Of a DNA stretch of 32,921 nucleotides, positions 7,886 to 17,700 are shown one piece after another. The notes beneath the pieces were generated by a model. The model was not told where the DNA came from. It saw only the letters and a program-made list of their open reading frames with translations, and searched no databases. Made by a program: the position numbers and the translations under genes. Where the stretch lies: NCBI GenBank assembly GCA_902764705.1, contig CACWWZ010000030.1, forward strand, positions 1 to 32,921, given 5' to 3'. Position 1 is the stretch's first letter; the number at the start of each line of letters is the position of its first letter. This DNA comes from an uncultured Prevotellaceae bacterium. GTDB taxonomy: Bacteria; Bacteroidota; Bacteroidia; Bacteroidales; Bacteroidaceae.

Positions 7886-8620
7886 ATGAGGTATTTTGTA
7901 TGGTTTAGCTACGATGGTACGGCCTATAACGGTTGGCAGATTCAGCCCAATGGCATCACGGTGCAGAGTGAACTGCAGCGCTGTCTTTCCCTGCTGTTGC
8001 GTGAGGAAATCTCCCTGACTGGTGCCGGACGAACTGACACAGGAGTCCATGCCCGTCGCATGGCAGCCCATTTCGATACCCAGCAGGCGTTCGACCCTGA
8101 GGTGTTGACGAAGAAACTCAACGGACTGCTGCATCAGGACATCGGGGTGTATAGCGTCGAACCCGTCAGCAACGAGCTCCATGCACGTTTCTCGGCCGTC
8201 GAGCGCACCTACCGCTACTATGTTCACACCCGAAAAGACCCGTTTCTCCGCATGTATTCCCTGGAACTGCACTACCAGTTGGACTATGAGCTGATGAACG
8301 AGGCAGGGCGCATATTGACCGAGTACGACGACTTCGGAGCGTTCTGTAAGGCGGGCAGCGACGTCAAGACGACGCTTTGTCGGGTGACGCATGCCCAATG
8401 GCACCAGACTTCGCCCTCGACGTGGTATTTCGAGATTACCGCCAACCGTTTTCTGCGCAATATGGTGCGGGCGGTGGTTGGCACATTGGTCGAAGTGGGG
8501 CGGGGACGCATGTCGCTGGACGACTTCCGGCAGGTCATCGAGGGTCGTCAGCGCACTCAGGCGGGTGAGTCGATGCCTGCGAAGGCGCTGTTTTTGGAAA
8601 ATGTTAAATATGAACCGTAA
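7886..8620 (+). CDS. truA: tRNA pseudouridine(38-40) synthase TruA
   Basis: A 244-residue pseudouridine synthase that modifies the anticodon arm of tRNAs. The catalytic Asp51 sits in GAGRTDTGVHA; the N-terminal strand RYFVWFSYDGTAYNGWQ and the later FLRNMVRAVVGTLVEVGRG segment are classic TruA signatures. Length is normal. The ATG at 7886 gives the conserved N-terminus, and nothing further upstream would fit. It is transcribed divergently from pepP. The very short distance to the apparent -7 box is unusual. Confidence 0.93.
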   Translation: MRYFVWFSYDGTAYNGWQIQPNGITVQSELQRCLSLLLREEISLTGAGRTDTGVHARRMAAHFDTQQAFDPEVLTKKLNGLLHQDIGVYSVEPVSNELHARFSAVERTYRYYVHTRKDPFLRMYSLELHYQLDYELMNEAGRILTEYDDFGAFCKAGSDVKTTLCRVTHAQWHQTSPSTWYFEITANRFLRNMVRAVVGTLVEVGRGRMSLDDFRQVIEGRQRTQAGESMPAKALFLENVKYEP

Positions 8621-8660
8621 TAACGTTATGCCGTTATAACGTGATAACGACATCATAAAT
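8606..8660. repeat. ATAACG-rich palindromic spacer
   Basis: Between truA and the transporter gene, AATAACGTTATGCCGTTATAACG is followed by TGATAACGAC. It contains the perfect palindrome CGTTATAACG and repeats of ATAACG. No convincing promoter is seen here, so the transporter may be read through from truA. Confidence 0.45.
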
Positions 8661-8669
8661 TTAGACTAT

Positions 8670-9590
8670 ATGGCCTGGTTACTATTGGCTTTTGTGTCTG
8701 CAGCGTTGTTGGGCTGCTACGACTCTTTGAAGAAGGATGCGTTGCGTGGTAACGCTGTGCTTCCTGTATTGTTCTTGAATACATTGTTTTCGTCAATTAT
8801 TTTCCTGCCGTTCATCGTGCTCAGCGCGAACTCGCAGGTGCTCGACGGAACCATGTTCCATGTTGCTTCCGGCGGGTGGGATATGCACAAATACATTCTC
8901 CTGAAGGCGCTCATCGTGCTCTCCAGTTGGGTGTTAGGATATTTCGGCATGAAACACCTGCCGCTGACCATCGTCGGACCTATTAATGCTACGCGCCCGG
9001 TTATGGTGCTCGTGGGTGCCCTCCTGGTCTTCGGCGAACGGCTCAACGTGTGGCAATGGATTGGTGTTCTGCTGGCTGTCATGTCGTTCTTGCTACTCAG
9101 CCGCAGCGGTAAGAAGGAGGGAATCGACTTCCGTCGCGATCACTGGATATGGATGATTGTCGGTGCAGCGGTGATGGGTGCCATCAGCGGGTTGTACGAC
9201 AAATACCTGATGGCTCCCGTTGCTGAAGGCGGCATCGGGCTCGACCGCATGATGGTGCAGTCGTGGTACAACATCTACCAGTGCTTCATGATGCTTGCCA
9301 TGCTGTGGCTGCTGTGGTGGCCCAAGCACCACGAAACCACACCATTCCATTGGAGTTGGTCCATTATCGGCGTCAGCATCTTCCTCTCTACGGCCGATTT
9401 CATGTATTTCTATTCGTTGTCGCTGCCCGATGCCATGATCAGCATCGTTTCCATGATCCGACGGGGCAGCGTGGTGGTCAGCTTCCTCTTTGGAGCGGCC
9501 TTCTTCCACGAGAAAAACCTCAAGGCCAAGGCCTTCGACCTGGCATTGGTACTCCTCGGAATGGTGTTTTTATATATAGGGTCGAAGTAA
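8670..9590 (+). CDS. EamA/DMT-superfamily transporter
   Basis: A 306-residue, very hydrophobic integral inner-membrane protein with about ten predicted membrane segments in two repeated halves, the arrangement of the drug/metabolite transporter superfamily. The first half has the typical TIVGPINATRPVMVLVGALL and FGERLNVWQWIGVLLAVMSFLLL pattern. The second half ends with the matching FLFGAAFFHEKNLKAKAFDLALVLLGMVFLYIG segment (described in pieces). The substrate is unknown. It starts 49 bp after truA on the same strand. The second half also contains SIVSMIRRGSVVVSFLFG, often seen in sugar- or purine-exporter-like members, but this does not fix specificity. Confidence 0.85.
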   Translation: MAWLLLAFVSAALLGCYDSLKKDALRGNAVLPVLFLNTLFSSIIFLPFIVLSANSQVLDGTMFHVASGGWDMHKYILLKALIVLSSWVLGYFGMKHLPLTIVGPINATRPVMVLVGALLVFGERLNVWQWIGVLLAVMSFLLLSRSGKKEGIDFRRDHWIWMIVGAAVMGAISGLYDKYLMAPVAEGGIGLDRMMVQSWYNIYQCFMMLAMLWLLWWPKHHETTPFHWSWSIIGVSIFLSTADFMYFYSLSLPDAMISIVSMIRRGSVVVSFLFGAAFFHEKNLKAKAFDLALVLLGMVFLYIGSK

Positions 9591-9605
9591 AAGACCCCCA
9601 CCAAA

Positions 9606-9728
9606 CCTCCCCGAGGGGAGGCTTCAAGAATGAAGAATTTGCTGCCGCAACAGAAAGAATGAAAAAGTAAAAAGGTTAAAAAAACATGAGGCGGAAGCAA
9701 ATTCTTCATTCTTCATTCTTCATTCTTC
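9606..9728. repeat. Palindrome, 21-bp inverted repeat and ATTCTTC heptamer array upstream of trpS
   Basis: CCTCCCC-GA-GGGGAGG (9606-9621) may serve as terminator for the transporter gene. A 21-bp arm at 9628-9648 (GAATGAAGAATTTGCTGCCGC) is repeated inverted at 9691-9711 with one mismatch across a 42-nt spacer. The right arm runs into four perfect ATTCTTC copies (9701-9728) and then a T-run. No gene is seen here. Confidence 0.8.
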
Positions 9729-9739
9729 ATTTTTTGTAC

Positions 9740-9747
9740 TACCTTTG
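9740..9747 (+). promoter_or_regulatory. -7 box of the trpS promoter
   Basis: TACCTTTG (9740-9747) matches TAnnTTTG exactly, 31 nt before the trpS ATG. The position where a -33 TTTG would be expected falls inside the ATTCTTC array, which offers no clear match. Confidence 0.65.
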
Positions 9748-9778
9748 CAGCCAAAATTGAAAAAACGTATTACAGAAT

Positions 9779-10870
9779 ATGGGAAAGATTATACTTACAG
9801 GTGACCGCCCAACGGGCAAGCTCCACCTCGGACACTATGTCGGTTCGCTGCGTCGTCGCGTAGAATTGCAGAATGCCGGCGACTATGAGAAAATGTTTGT
9901 GTTTATGGCTGATGTGCAGGCCCTGACCGATAATGCTGACAATCCTGAGAAGATTCGCCAGAACATCATCGAGGTGGCCCTCGACTACCTTTCGGCAGGT
10001 CTCGACCCCGAGAAGTGCACGCTGTTCATCCAGAGCCAGATTACCGAACTGGCCGAACTTACCACCTATCTCATGAACCTCATCTCGGTGAGCCGCGTAC
10101 AGCGCAACCCGACGGTGAAGACCGAGATCAAGATGCGCGGCTTCGAGGGCGAGAGCATCCCCCTGGGATTCTTCTGCTATCCCGTCAGCCAGGCTGCCGA
10201 CATTACGCTGTTCAAGGCTACCACCGTTCCTGCCGGTGAGGATCAGGAACCCATGCTTGAGGTGACCCGCGAACTGGTGAACCGTTTCAACAATACCTAC
10301 GGTCCCGTGCTCGTTGAGCCCAACATCATGCTCCCCGAGAATGCCACCGCCCGTCGTTTGCCGGGTACTGACGGTAAGGAGAAAATGTCAAAGTCTTTGG
10401 GTAACTGCATCTACCTCAGCGATGATGCCGACACTGTTTGGCAGAAGGTGCGCTCCATGTACACCGACCCCTTGCATGTCAATCTGAACGACCCGGGACA
10501 CGTAGAAGGCAACGCCGTGTTTACCTATCTCGACGCCTTCTCGAAGCCCGAGGATTTTGCTAACTTCTGGCCCGAATACCAGAACCTGGACGAGCTGAAG
10601 GACCACTACCGTCGTGGTGGACTGGGAGATATGAAATGTAAGAAATTCCTTAATCAGATACTGAACGAGATGCTGGAGCCTATCCGCCAGCGCCGTCATG
10701 AGTTCGAACAGGACATCCCAGAGATTTACAACATTCTGCGCCGTGGTACCGAAAAGGCTCGCGAAACTGCCGCCCAGACCATGGATGAGGTACGCCGCGC
10801 CATGCGCATCAACTATTTCGACGACCAGGAACTCATCCAGTCTCAGGCTGAGCGCTACCGCACAAAATAG
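9779..10870 (+). CDS. trpS: Tryptophanyl-tRNA synthetase
   Basis: A 363-residue class I aminoacyl-tRNA synthetase charging tRNA-Trp in the cytosol. The HIGH-type motif is in [11 protein letters not shown] (near residues 13-23) and KMSKS is at 202-206. The [18 protein letters not shown] start and [20 protein letters not shown] region are typical of TrpS; length fits the longer bacterial form. It has its own -7 box just downstream of a heptamer repeat array, and the next gene follows after 15 bp. Confidence 0.95.
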   Translation: MGKIILTGDRPTGKLHLGHYVGSLRRRVELQNAGDYEKMFVFMADVQALTDNADNPEKIRQNIIEVALDYLSAGLDPEKCTLFIQSQITELAELTTYLMNLISVSRVQRNPTVKTEIKMRGFEGESIPLGFFCYPVSQAADITLFKATTVPAGEDQEPMLEVTRELVNRFNNTYGPVLVEPNIMLPENATARRLPGTDGKEKMSKSLGNCIYLSDDADTVWQKVRSMYTDPLHVNLNDPGHVEGNAVFTYLDAFSKPEDFANFWPEYQNLDELKDHYRRGGLGDMKCKKFLNQILNEMLEPIRQRRHEFEQDIPEIYNILRRGTEKARETAAQTMDEVRRAMRINYFDDQELIQSQAERYRTK

Positions 10871-10885
10871 TAAATAATGTAGCTT

Positions 10886-12088
10886 ATGAAAAGAATTGTT
10901 CTTAGTCTTGTGGCTCTGTTCACGATGATGAGCACCCTGCAGGCTCAGCGCCTGGTGTCAGTAAAGAATTATGGCGCCGACTGGCAGAAGTCGATGCTGA
11001 CGATGAAGAACAAGCCCAATGGCATCATCTATCGTCTGCGTGAAGAGAAGCAGAACGAGTATCTTCCTCGTGTGGAAGAGACCCGTGGACTGGAACAGTT
11101 CATCTCCGAGCGTATTGACATCGGTTGGCTGGCCCTCTATCGTTTGCCCCTGAGTGCCGACGACTATAAGTTCATCGTGGTCATCTACGACACCAACGAG
11201 AAGCCTCTCTACACCGTCGATCTTTGTGCCGTGACAGGCAACAACTACTGCGAGGTGCAGGACGTGCGCTGGGACAACGACACCCACAACCTGTTGTTCA
11301 ATATGGCCTGCCCTAGCTATTCTCGTGAAATCGACGGCAAGGGCTCCAAGCTGCATTGCTACAATCCCGAGCGTCGCGAGATGGTGTGGTCTACCGATTG
11401 GCTCACCAGCAACGACATCTTCATTCTCGACTCCAAGTTCGTTTTCTGTTCCTACGGTTTCACCAGCGAGAAGAAGTTCCTTTTCATGCTCGACAAGTTT
11501 ACCGGCAAGGTTTACAGTAAGCTACCGTTCACCTATAAAGTGGAATATCTGGAACTGCAGGCCGATCCTGGTAATGGTCGCGAGTATCTCTATGCCGTCG
11601 ACTACAACGACCATCTCTTCAAGTTCTATGTCGAGGGTGGCAAGACTGTTGCTGAGACAGGTAAGGTGTTCACCGTGGCCTATGCCGTGTCCGACGACGG
11701 ATACTTGAACATCCGTTCGCTGCCTGGCATGAATGGCAGGGTGCTCGGAAAACTCTGGATGCAGGACCATGGGCTCGGTCGCGGCATCCTCATAGAGCGT
11801 GGCCAGACATGGAGCAAGGTGTGCGTCGATGATGTCGAGGGATGGGTTTACACCAAGTATCTGGGCACTCAGACCTGGGTGGCTGGTCATGGTCCCAAAC
11901 TCATTGCCAAAGAGGATCCTACTGCCATCTGGGTGGGAAACAATGCCGACGGTGGTCTTAACGTGTTCTGTGCCGTGGACAAGGGCACCATCATTGCCGA
12001 CACCTTTTTCGACCATGGCGAATACTACGAGCTGCGCACCGGTCACGACTACCTCTTCGTCAGGAAAACTGACGTCATTGTGAAGTAG
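10886..12088 (+). CDS. Secreted protein with C-terminal SH3-type domain
   Basis: A 400-residue protein with a signal peptide (MKRIVLSLVALFTMMSTLQAQ). The central ~230 residues are beta-rich with repeating Trp/Tyr blocks, possibly a propeller-like fold, not assigned. Residues ~263-325 form a bacterial SH3-like domain (GYLNIRSLPGMNGRVLGKL, then WSKVCVDDVEGWVYTKYLG), a module that commonly binds cell-wall peptides. It starts 15 bp after trpS without a visible promoter and is probably co-transcribed. Its GC content matches the housekeeping genes, not the island that follows. Function is unknown beyond export to the periplasm or surface. Confidence 0.75.
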   Translation: MKRIVLSLVALFTMMSTLQAQRLVSVKNYGADWQKSMLTMKNKPNGIIYRLREEKQNEYLPRVEETRGLEQFISERIDIGWLALYRLPLSADDYKFIVVIYDTNEKPLYTVDLCAVTGNNYCEVQDVRWDNDTHNLLFNMACPSYSREIDGKGSKLHCYNPERREMVWSTDWLTSNDIFILDSKFVFCSYGFTSEKKFLFMLDKFTGKVYSKLPFTYKVEYLELQADPGNGREYLYAVDYNDHLFKFYVEGGKTVAETGKVFTVAYAVSDDGYLNIRSLPGMNGRVLGKLWMQDHGLGRGILIERGQTWSKVCVDDVEGWVYTKYLGTQTWVAGHGPKLIAKEDPTAIWVGNNADGGLNVFCAVDKGTIIADTFFDHGEYYELRTGHDYLFVRKTDVIVK

Positions 12089-12143
12089 GATGTCGGTTCT
12101 GCCGTCCTCTATCTCTGTTGCCTGAAACTGTATACTTTTGTTG

Positions 12144-13796
12144 ATGAAGAATCTGGTCATAGTCTTCGCACTTTTGCTGACGTTGGTCTGCTGCACCAGC
12201 GAGACCGACCGCGAGCGTATGCGTGCCCTGCTCGACAGGGCCGACAGCATGAATAGTGCCTATATCCCCCTGACCGACGGCATGGACTCGCTGCTTCTCG
12301 AAGCCACCCGTTTTTACGACCGTCACGGCACTGCCGACCAGCAGGTGCGCGCCCACTACCTGCTGGGCTGTGCCTATCGCGACATGGGCGAGGCCCCGGC
12401 CGCCCTCCAGAGCTATCAGGATGCCATCGACCGCGCCGATACCCTCAGTGCCGACTGTGACTATCGTCGGCTAATGAGCGTCTATGGCCAGATGGCAGAA
12501 CTGTTCCATGCCCAGAACCTGCCGAAAGATGAATTGGCTCAGAAAAAAGAATATGGGAAATATGCTTTATTGATAGGTGACACCTTATTACATATACGAA
12601 ATCTGGAGCTATACGTTAAGCCCTATTTTCTGATGGGCGATACATTGGGAATGCTGAAGGTGGTGCAACAAGCCCATGATCTATATTTGTCACACGGTTT
12701 CACTAAAGAAGCTGCTAGTGTTCTACCTTCTATTATTGACTATCATATTGCCAAAGGACAGCTGGATGAAGCCCGAAAAATGATGAAAGAGTTTGAAGAG
12801 CAATCTGGTTTGTTCGATGCTGATGGGAATATAGCTCCAAGTCGTGAGATATATTACTATATACAAGGCTTATATTATCTGAAGAGAAATGATTTGCCGA
12901 ATGCTGAGCAGTGTTTTCGAAAACTGCCTGCCAATTATCAGAAAGATGCCTATAAAGGATTATTGTCTGTATTCCGTTTAAAAGGGAATCTTGATTCAAT
13001 AGCCAAGTATGCTTCCTTGTATGAAACAGCCTTAGATACGATTCACAACCAGATGCGCACAGATGTTGTTCATCAGATGTCGTCAATGTACAACTATCAG
13101 CGTTTTCAGTTGAAAGCTGAGAAGGAAGAACGGGCAGCAGATAGAGCGAAGATAGCAATAATCTTTATTGTCTTTGGTTTTGTGCTTCTATCGTTACTGT
13201 TCCTATTCTTGCTCCGTCGATATAGACACAAAAAACAAACAGAAATACTGCGACTTAGTACAGATTATGAACGCGCTGTTTCCGATTACGAAACTGCGTG
13301 TGAGGAAAATGAGTTGTTGAGACAAAGCGGCAAGGACATCATTGAGTCTAAAACCCAGGAAATATTGTCGTTGCAGGAATTGGTGAGCCAATATGAACAA
13401 CAATGGCAGAAAGTAAAACAGCACGACAAGGAAGAGGCACTTATGAATAGTGACCTTGTCCGTGCCTTCTGTGACATGGCTATAGGTAAGCTTGGTAGCC
13501 GTATTCCAACAAATGCCGAATGGAAGCATTTGTTCCGTTTGTTCAAGCAAAATATGCCGGTAGCCCATAACATTATTAGTAAGGATGACAAGTTATCCTA
13601 TTTGGAAATGAAAACTTGTATACTTTCTTTGCTAAAGTTCAAGAACAGTGATATTGCCGTTTTGCTAGAAGAAAAGCCACAGCGCATTACCAACATGAAG
13701 TCACGAATCAACAAGAAATTGTTTGGAGTGGAGTCTGCTTCTACACTTCAGGACAATTTGCGACGTGTAATCAGCACTGACCGGTTTGAGTTTTAA
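12144..13796 (+). CDS. Membrane-anchored TPR protein with C-terminal HTH, probable transcriptional regulator
   Basis: A 550-residue protein starting at ATG 12144; the frame could begin at TTG 12138, which is less likely. The N-terminus is a lipoprotein-like signal (LLLTLVCC). TPR-like helical repeats fill residues ~30-310 (AHYLLGCAYRDMGEAPAALQ; YYIQGLYYLKRNDLPNAEQC). A membrane segment lies at ~335-357, followed by basic RRYRHKK, a coiled coil to ~430 and a C-terminal helix-turn-helix-like region (~484-535: KNSDIAVLLEEKPQRITNMK, then SRINKKL). The layout fits a one-component sensor: TPRs outside the inner membrane, DNA binding inside. The gene is mosaic, with the first ~130 codons GC-rich and the rest clearly AT-rich. 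It ends 142 bp before the RHS operon whose promoter is duplicated downstream, making it the best candidate regulator of both copies. Confidence 0.78.
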   Translation: MKNLVIVFALLLTLVCCTSETDRERMRALLDRADSMNSAYIPLTDGMDSLLLEATRFYDRHGTADQQVRAHYLLGCAYRDMGEAPAALQSYQDAIDRADTLSADCDYRRLMSVYGQMAELFHAQNLPKDELAQKKEYGKYALLIGDTLLHIRNLELYVKPYFLMGDTLGMLKVVQQAHDLYLSHGFTKEAASVLPSIIDYHIAKGQLDEARKMMKEFEEQSGLFDADGNIAPSREIYYYIQGLYYLKRNDLPNAEQCFRKLPANYQKDAYKGLLSVFRLKGNLDSIAKYASLYETALDTIHNQMRTDVVHQMSSMYNYQRFQLKAEKEERAADRAKIAIIFIVFGFVLLSLLFLFLLRRYRHKKQTEILRLSTDYERAVSDYETACEENELLRQSGKDIIESKTQEILSLQELVSQYEQQWQKVKQHDKEEALMNSDLVRAFCDMAIGKLGSRIPTNAEWKHLFRLFKQNMPVAHNIISKDDKLSYLEMKTCILSLLKFKNSDIAVLLEEKPQRITNMKSRINKKLFGVESASTLQDNLRRVISTDRFEF

Positions 13797-13836
13797 TGCT
13801 TTAAACAGGCTGTAATTCAGAAACTTACAAGTTTTC

Positions 13837-13858
13837 TTGGTTTAAAATTGGTTTAAAA
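13837..13858 (+). promoter_or_regulatory. Candidate operator: two tandem TTGGTTTAAAA boxes (copy 1)
   Basis: TTGGTTTAAAA occurs at 13837-13847 and again directly adjoining at 13848-13858, an 11-bp direct repeat close to one helical turn. It lies 15 bp upstream of the -33 box, a usual activator position. The same pair with the same spacing recurs at 24195-24216. Confidence 0.7.
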
Positions 13859-13873
13859 ATAGCCATCTCATCT

Positions 13874-13905
13874 TTTGCTGTCGTCTGGTTTTTTCCATAA
13901 TTTTG
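13874..13905 (+). promoter_or_regulatory. Promoter of the RHS operon (copy 1)
   Basis: TTTG (13874-13877), 20 nt, TAATTTTG (13898-13905): a full consensus match. It excludes the TTG at 13903 as a start for the next gene. Confidence 0.85.
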
Positions 13906-13938
13906 CGAACGATTATTAACTATCAATCTCGTAAAATT

Positions 13939-14322
13939 ATGATGAAAAAGATTCTTTCAATTGCAGCATTATTGCTACTAGTGGGGGTGGCAGTTTTTGC
14001 TCAGGATCCCTCACATGTTACCGAACTCACATTTCAAGTTGGGATTACTGACCCTACACTAGCACATGGTGAACTACCTCGTAACCTCGTCAATCCTCCA
14101 AGTGCCAGTCTTGATGACCACACATTGTACATCAATAGTGAGCATCCGGCCTACACACTGTATCTTGTTGATACCACTGGCGAGGAACCCGATGTTGTCT
14201 ATCAGGTTGATGTTCCGGCTAACGTAAATGTAGTTGTTTTACCATCAACCCTCTCTGGCACCTACGAATTGCAGCTATATGATGGCGGCGATTATTATTT
14301 CTACAGTAGAATAGAATTATAA
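13939..14322 (+). CDS. Small secreted beta-sandwich protein (DUF3244-like)
   Basis: About 127 residues from ATG 13939 (MMKKILSIAALLLLVGVAVFAQ signal peptide, reported in parts). A TTG at 13903 in the same frame overlaps the -7 promoter box and is rejected. The mature part is beta-rich and resembles the small DUF3244-type sandwich of Bacteroidota: a strand with HTLYINSEHPAYTLYLVDTT, then YQVDVPANVNVVVLP and a closing SGTYELQLYDGGDYYFYSRI. It is first in the RHS operon, 18 bp before the next gene. Function is unknown. Its signal peptide resembles the 25-residue remnant encoded at 24294 behind the second promoter copy. Confidence 0.7.
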   Translation: MMKKILSIAALLLLVGVAVFAQDPSHVTELTFQVGITDPTLAHGELPRNLVNPPSASLDDHTLYINSEHPAYTLYLVDTTGEEPDVVYQVDVPANVNVVVLPSTLSGTYELQLYDGGDYYFYSRIEL

Positions 14323-14340
14323 AACAATGAATGATAGACC

Positions 14341-14748
14341 ATGAAACATTTAATATTATCTTTACTGTTTGTAGTAGCCCCTTTTGTGGGCTACTCACAA
14401 ACAACTTTGCATTTTACTTATGACAATGCCGGCAACCGTACGTCGCGTACGATCGTTGTCCGTTCTCTTCAGGCTCCGGATTATGATATGAACACTTCTG
14501 TGGACTTGTATGAAGACGCAAAAGTCAGGATCAAGGAACTCAGTACGGACTTTCTACAAGTTGAAATACTCGGATTGAATAACAGTGCTAATATGTCCAT
14601 ATACGACGCATCAGGAAAAGCCTTTCTCTCATGCGATACGTTAGAAACCATTAGTAGCATTGATATCAGTGCTTTGCCACGAGGTATTTATGTGCTAAGG
14701 ATTGTCATTGATGGTGACGAAAACACTTGGAAACTCATCAAGAAATAA
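14341..14748 (+). CDS. Small secreted protein with one YD-repeat motif and a T9SS sorting domain
   Basis: A 135-residue protein with a signal peptide (MKHLILSLLFVVAPFVGYSQ). Immediately after cleavage is a single RHS-like repeat (FTYDNAGNRTSRTI). The last ~75 residues look like a type A T9SS C-terminal sorting domain: SIYDASGKAFLS, then SIDISALPRGIYVLRI and WKLIKK. It should cross the outer membrane by T9SS. It lies 27 bp before the giant RHS gene, which has no such domain of its own, so it may be a partner or carrier for that protein; this is inference. Confidence 0.75.
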   Translation: MKHLILSLLFVVAPFVGYSQTTLHFTYDNAGNRTSRTIVVRSLQAPDYDMNTSVDLYEDAKVRIKELSTDFLQVEILGLNNSANMSIYDASGKAFLSCDTLETISSIDISALPRGIYVLRIVIDGDENTWKLIKK

Positions 14749-14775
14749 TACGTTAAAACTAAACACCAAAAAACT

Positions 14776-17700
14776 ATGAAAAAGAATATGATAGGTTTCA
14801 TAATAGTCTGCCTGCTGTTTGCATTGAATTCGTTTCCTGCTTATTCGCAGACGTCTGATTCAGACAACAAGGCCGAGACACCCGACTCCATCAGCACTAT
14901 GACTGCTGAGGAATATATGGCATATATTGATTCTGTCTATTATGCTACGCACCCCCAGCCTGTTGCTGTTTACGCCGAAGTCCCTGACACGACAGAAGAC
15001 CCGCCCCGTGCCACAACGACTTATGTAATGCCCGATAACCCTCATGTTCCACATAATATCACGATAGACCAAACGAAAATGGTTGGTGAGATACCCATAG
15101 AGTCAGGTATGTCGCCGACGGGCGCTCGAACCTATAATGTTCCTATCAATTGTTTCAAGTCCGAGGGGATTATGGCACCGCAGATTTCCTTAACTTATAA
15201 TAGCCAGCAGGGGAACGGCATTATGGGTATGGGCTGGAACATCGGCGGACTGCAGGCCATCACACGTGGCAACAAGTCCATCTACTACGATAATGCGACT
15301 AATGGCATAGATTTAACGAAAGATGATGCATTCTATTTAAATGGCACTAGGCTCATCAGGACTAGTGTCACTTCCACAGAGTTGCAATATGAATCAGAGA
15401 CCGGACATATCAAGGTCGTCGGTCATCTCAACGGTACCGTCCTAAAGTATTTCGATGTGTATTACCCCAATGGCTACAGGGGAGTCTTTGGCTTCACGAC
15501 AAATACTTCATCTAGATTATCATATCCTATTACTTCATTTATCGACGACAAAGGCAATACCATTACCTACACCTATAATAACTATTCCAATATCTATTCC
15601 ATCAACAGAATAACATACGGTTCGTCCTATATCCAATTCGGTTACGATACTTCCCGCCTTGACATTATCAAAAGCTATCGTTCAGGGCTGGAGATGACCG
15701 AGAACCATCGGGTAAATAATATTTCATGCTATTTGGGCAACACTCTTCTGAATAGCTATACACTAACCTACACGATGCAGGACCGCGTGTCTGTCATGAC
15801 CCAGATTGACTATACGGAGGCTGGCTCATCACCTAATGCCTTGAAGTTCTATTATGGAACAGAAGCTGCTTCAACGTTTAACTCAAGTTCGACATTACTG
15901 AATGGAGGATACAATTTTAGCGACCCTGTAGCTGTTAACGCGATTAGGGGACGTTTTGATTATTCCATTTCTGATGACGGTGTTGTTCTCTATCCAAATA
16001 AAACCCCATACTACTATATATATCAGAACTTACTCGGTAGATCAATTAACAGATTTGTAAATTTTTACGATGACGACATCAATGCAAGTATTTTCCTGTA
16101 TTCCGGACTTTACGGAGCTTATGCAAACCCCCTGTCAAATTTGACAGTTGGACAAGGTTTCGTCAGTATGCTTTGTGCAGATATTAAGGGTATACAGGAA
16201 GAATTCCCCATCAAAGTCAACAACTATGTGAATGGGGTAACAGACAAATTAGTATTCAAAATTTATCGAAACATGGTGATAGGAGGTATATGTCTTATAG
16301 ACAGCTGCACCTTTAATTATTCAACCATCCACACAGATGCTTTCGGTTATAAGAGTGTTGTCCCTAAATTTTTCTACACCGGTGACTTTAATGGTGACGG
16401 CAAGATGGAGGTCATGGAAGTAACCGTTAATAATCCCCTGGGAAGAAATGACTGGCCCACTCGTTGCATCATTTACGACCTGGAAAACAAGTGCACATTG
16501 ATGAACGCTACCAGCTTTGTCTTCAATGACGGATATACGGGAGAGGGGAATTTAGACCGAATAGAGGTGTTCGACTATAACGGTGACGGAAAGACAGACC
16601 TGTGTCTCATTAACTCTTCGGGTATACATTTCTATTCGTTTACCCAAAGCGGGAACAATATTACCTGTCATCTTGACTACTCCAATACATCATTCACAAA
16701 GAGCAGTCTTGAAAACCGACGCCTTCTATGGGGTGACTGTAATGGTGATGGACTGGTAGACATGTTGCTGTCGCCACTTACTAGTAATGTTTTGGATACA
16801 ACATGGTATACATATCTGAATAAAGGAAGCGGTCAGTTTTCTACGAATTCATTTTCAGGCCCCAACGTCTCAGATAAGAGATGTGTCATCCAAGACTATG
16901 ACGGGGACGGAATGGCAGACTTGGTTTCCCAGAAACAAGATGAAACTGAAGTGTATGTCTATCGTTTGTGGAACGGATCAAATGCCGGCACAAAGACTTA
17001 CTCGCTTTTGGAGAGTAACACCAAACTTGTTCCTGTCAGTCTGAGTGCATCAACTACATCAAGTACCCTTATCGGTGTAAAAGGTACTAACGCAAAGAAA
17101 ATAGACTATGCCCGCAATCTGCGCACGGAACTGCTGATGACTGGCATGGCCAATAGTTTGGGCGTCATTGAGAGAAACGATTATCTTCTGCTTCCACAAG
17201 CTAAAAACGTTGGGGTCTATTCTCATACATATGCAGAAGTATTCCCTTATGTTATTATTTCCGAGCCCTTTGCAGTTCTGGCTGGGGATGAAAAATATCT
17301 GAACAGCAGTAAATTCGACAATAATACCTTTAATTATACTGACGCAATATTCCATCGGCAGGGCTTGGGCTTCTGCGGATTTAGCGAGACACAGGCCATT
17401 AATAAGAACGGGTTCGCCCAGACTACTACATTTAACCCTTATGCTTTCGGAAATGTTGCGAGTGTAACTTCTCTTACAAAAAGCACTGCCTACACCTATG
17501 ACACAACTCCACAAAGCAATAAGATTCGCAGGAACAATGTGACGCAAACAGTTGAAACAGACTTATTGAAGAATGTCACTTGGACGACAAGCCACACCTA
17601 CGACAGCTATGACAACCAGCTTTCTTCCACAAGTTCTTCTGGTGGGTACCAAATTACCAAACAAAACACCTATACTAATCTGACCTCTTTATCAACACGT

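Noticed and set aside
7856-8656. 266-codon open frame on the minus strand
   Set aside because: Antisense to truA throughout; its residues have no domain pattern and truA is certain.
9701-9728. Short regularly repeated ATTCTTC units as a possible CRISPR
   Set aside because: Units are contiguous 7-mers without spacers; a simple tandem array.
12133-12140. TACTTTTG, a formal -7 match before the TPR regulator
   Set aside because: It ends 3 nt before the ATG and has no -33 box at the right distance; probably chance.
11522-12250. 242-codon open frame on the minus strand
   Set aside because: Shadow of the SH3-domain gene, a product of codon bias in GC-rich DNA.
17059-17547. 162-codon minus-strand frame inside the RHS gene
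   Set aside because: Antisense to a continuous RHS domain with no coding pattern of its own.
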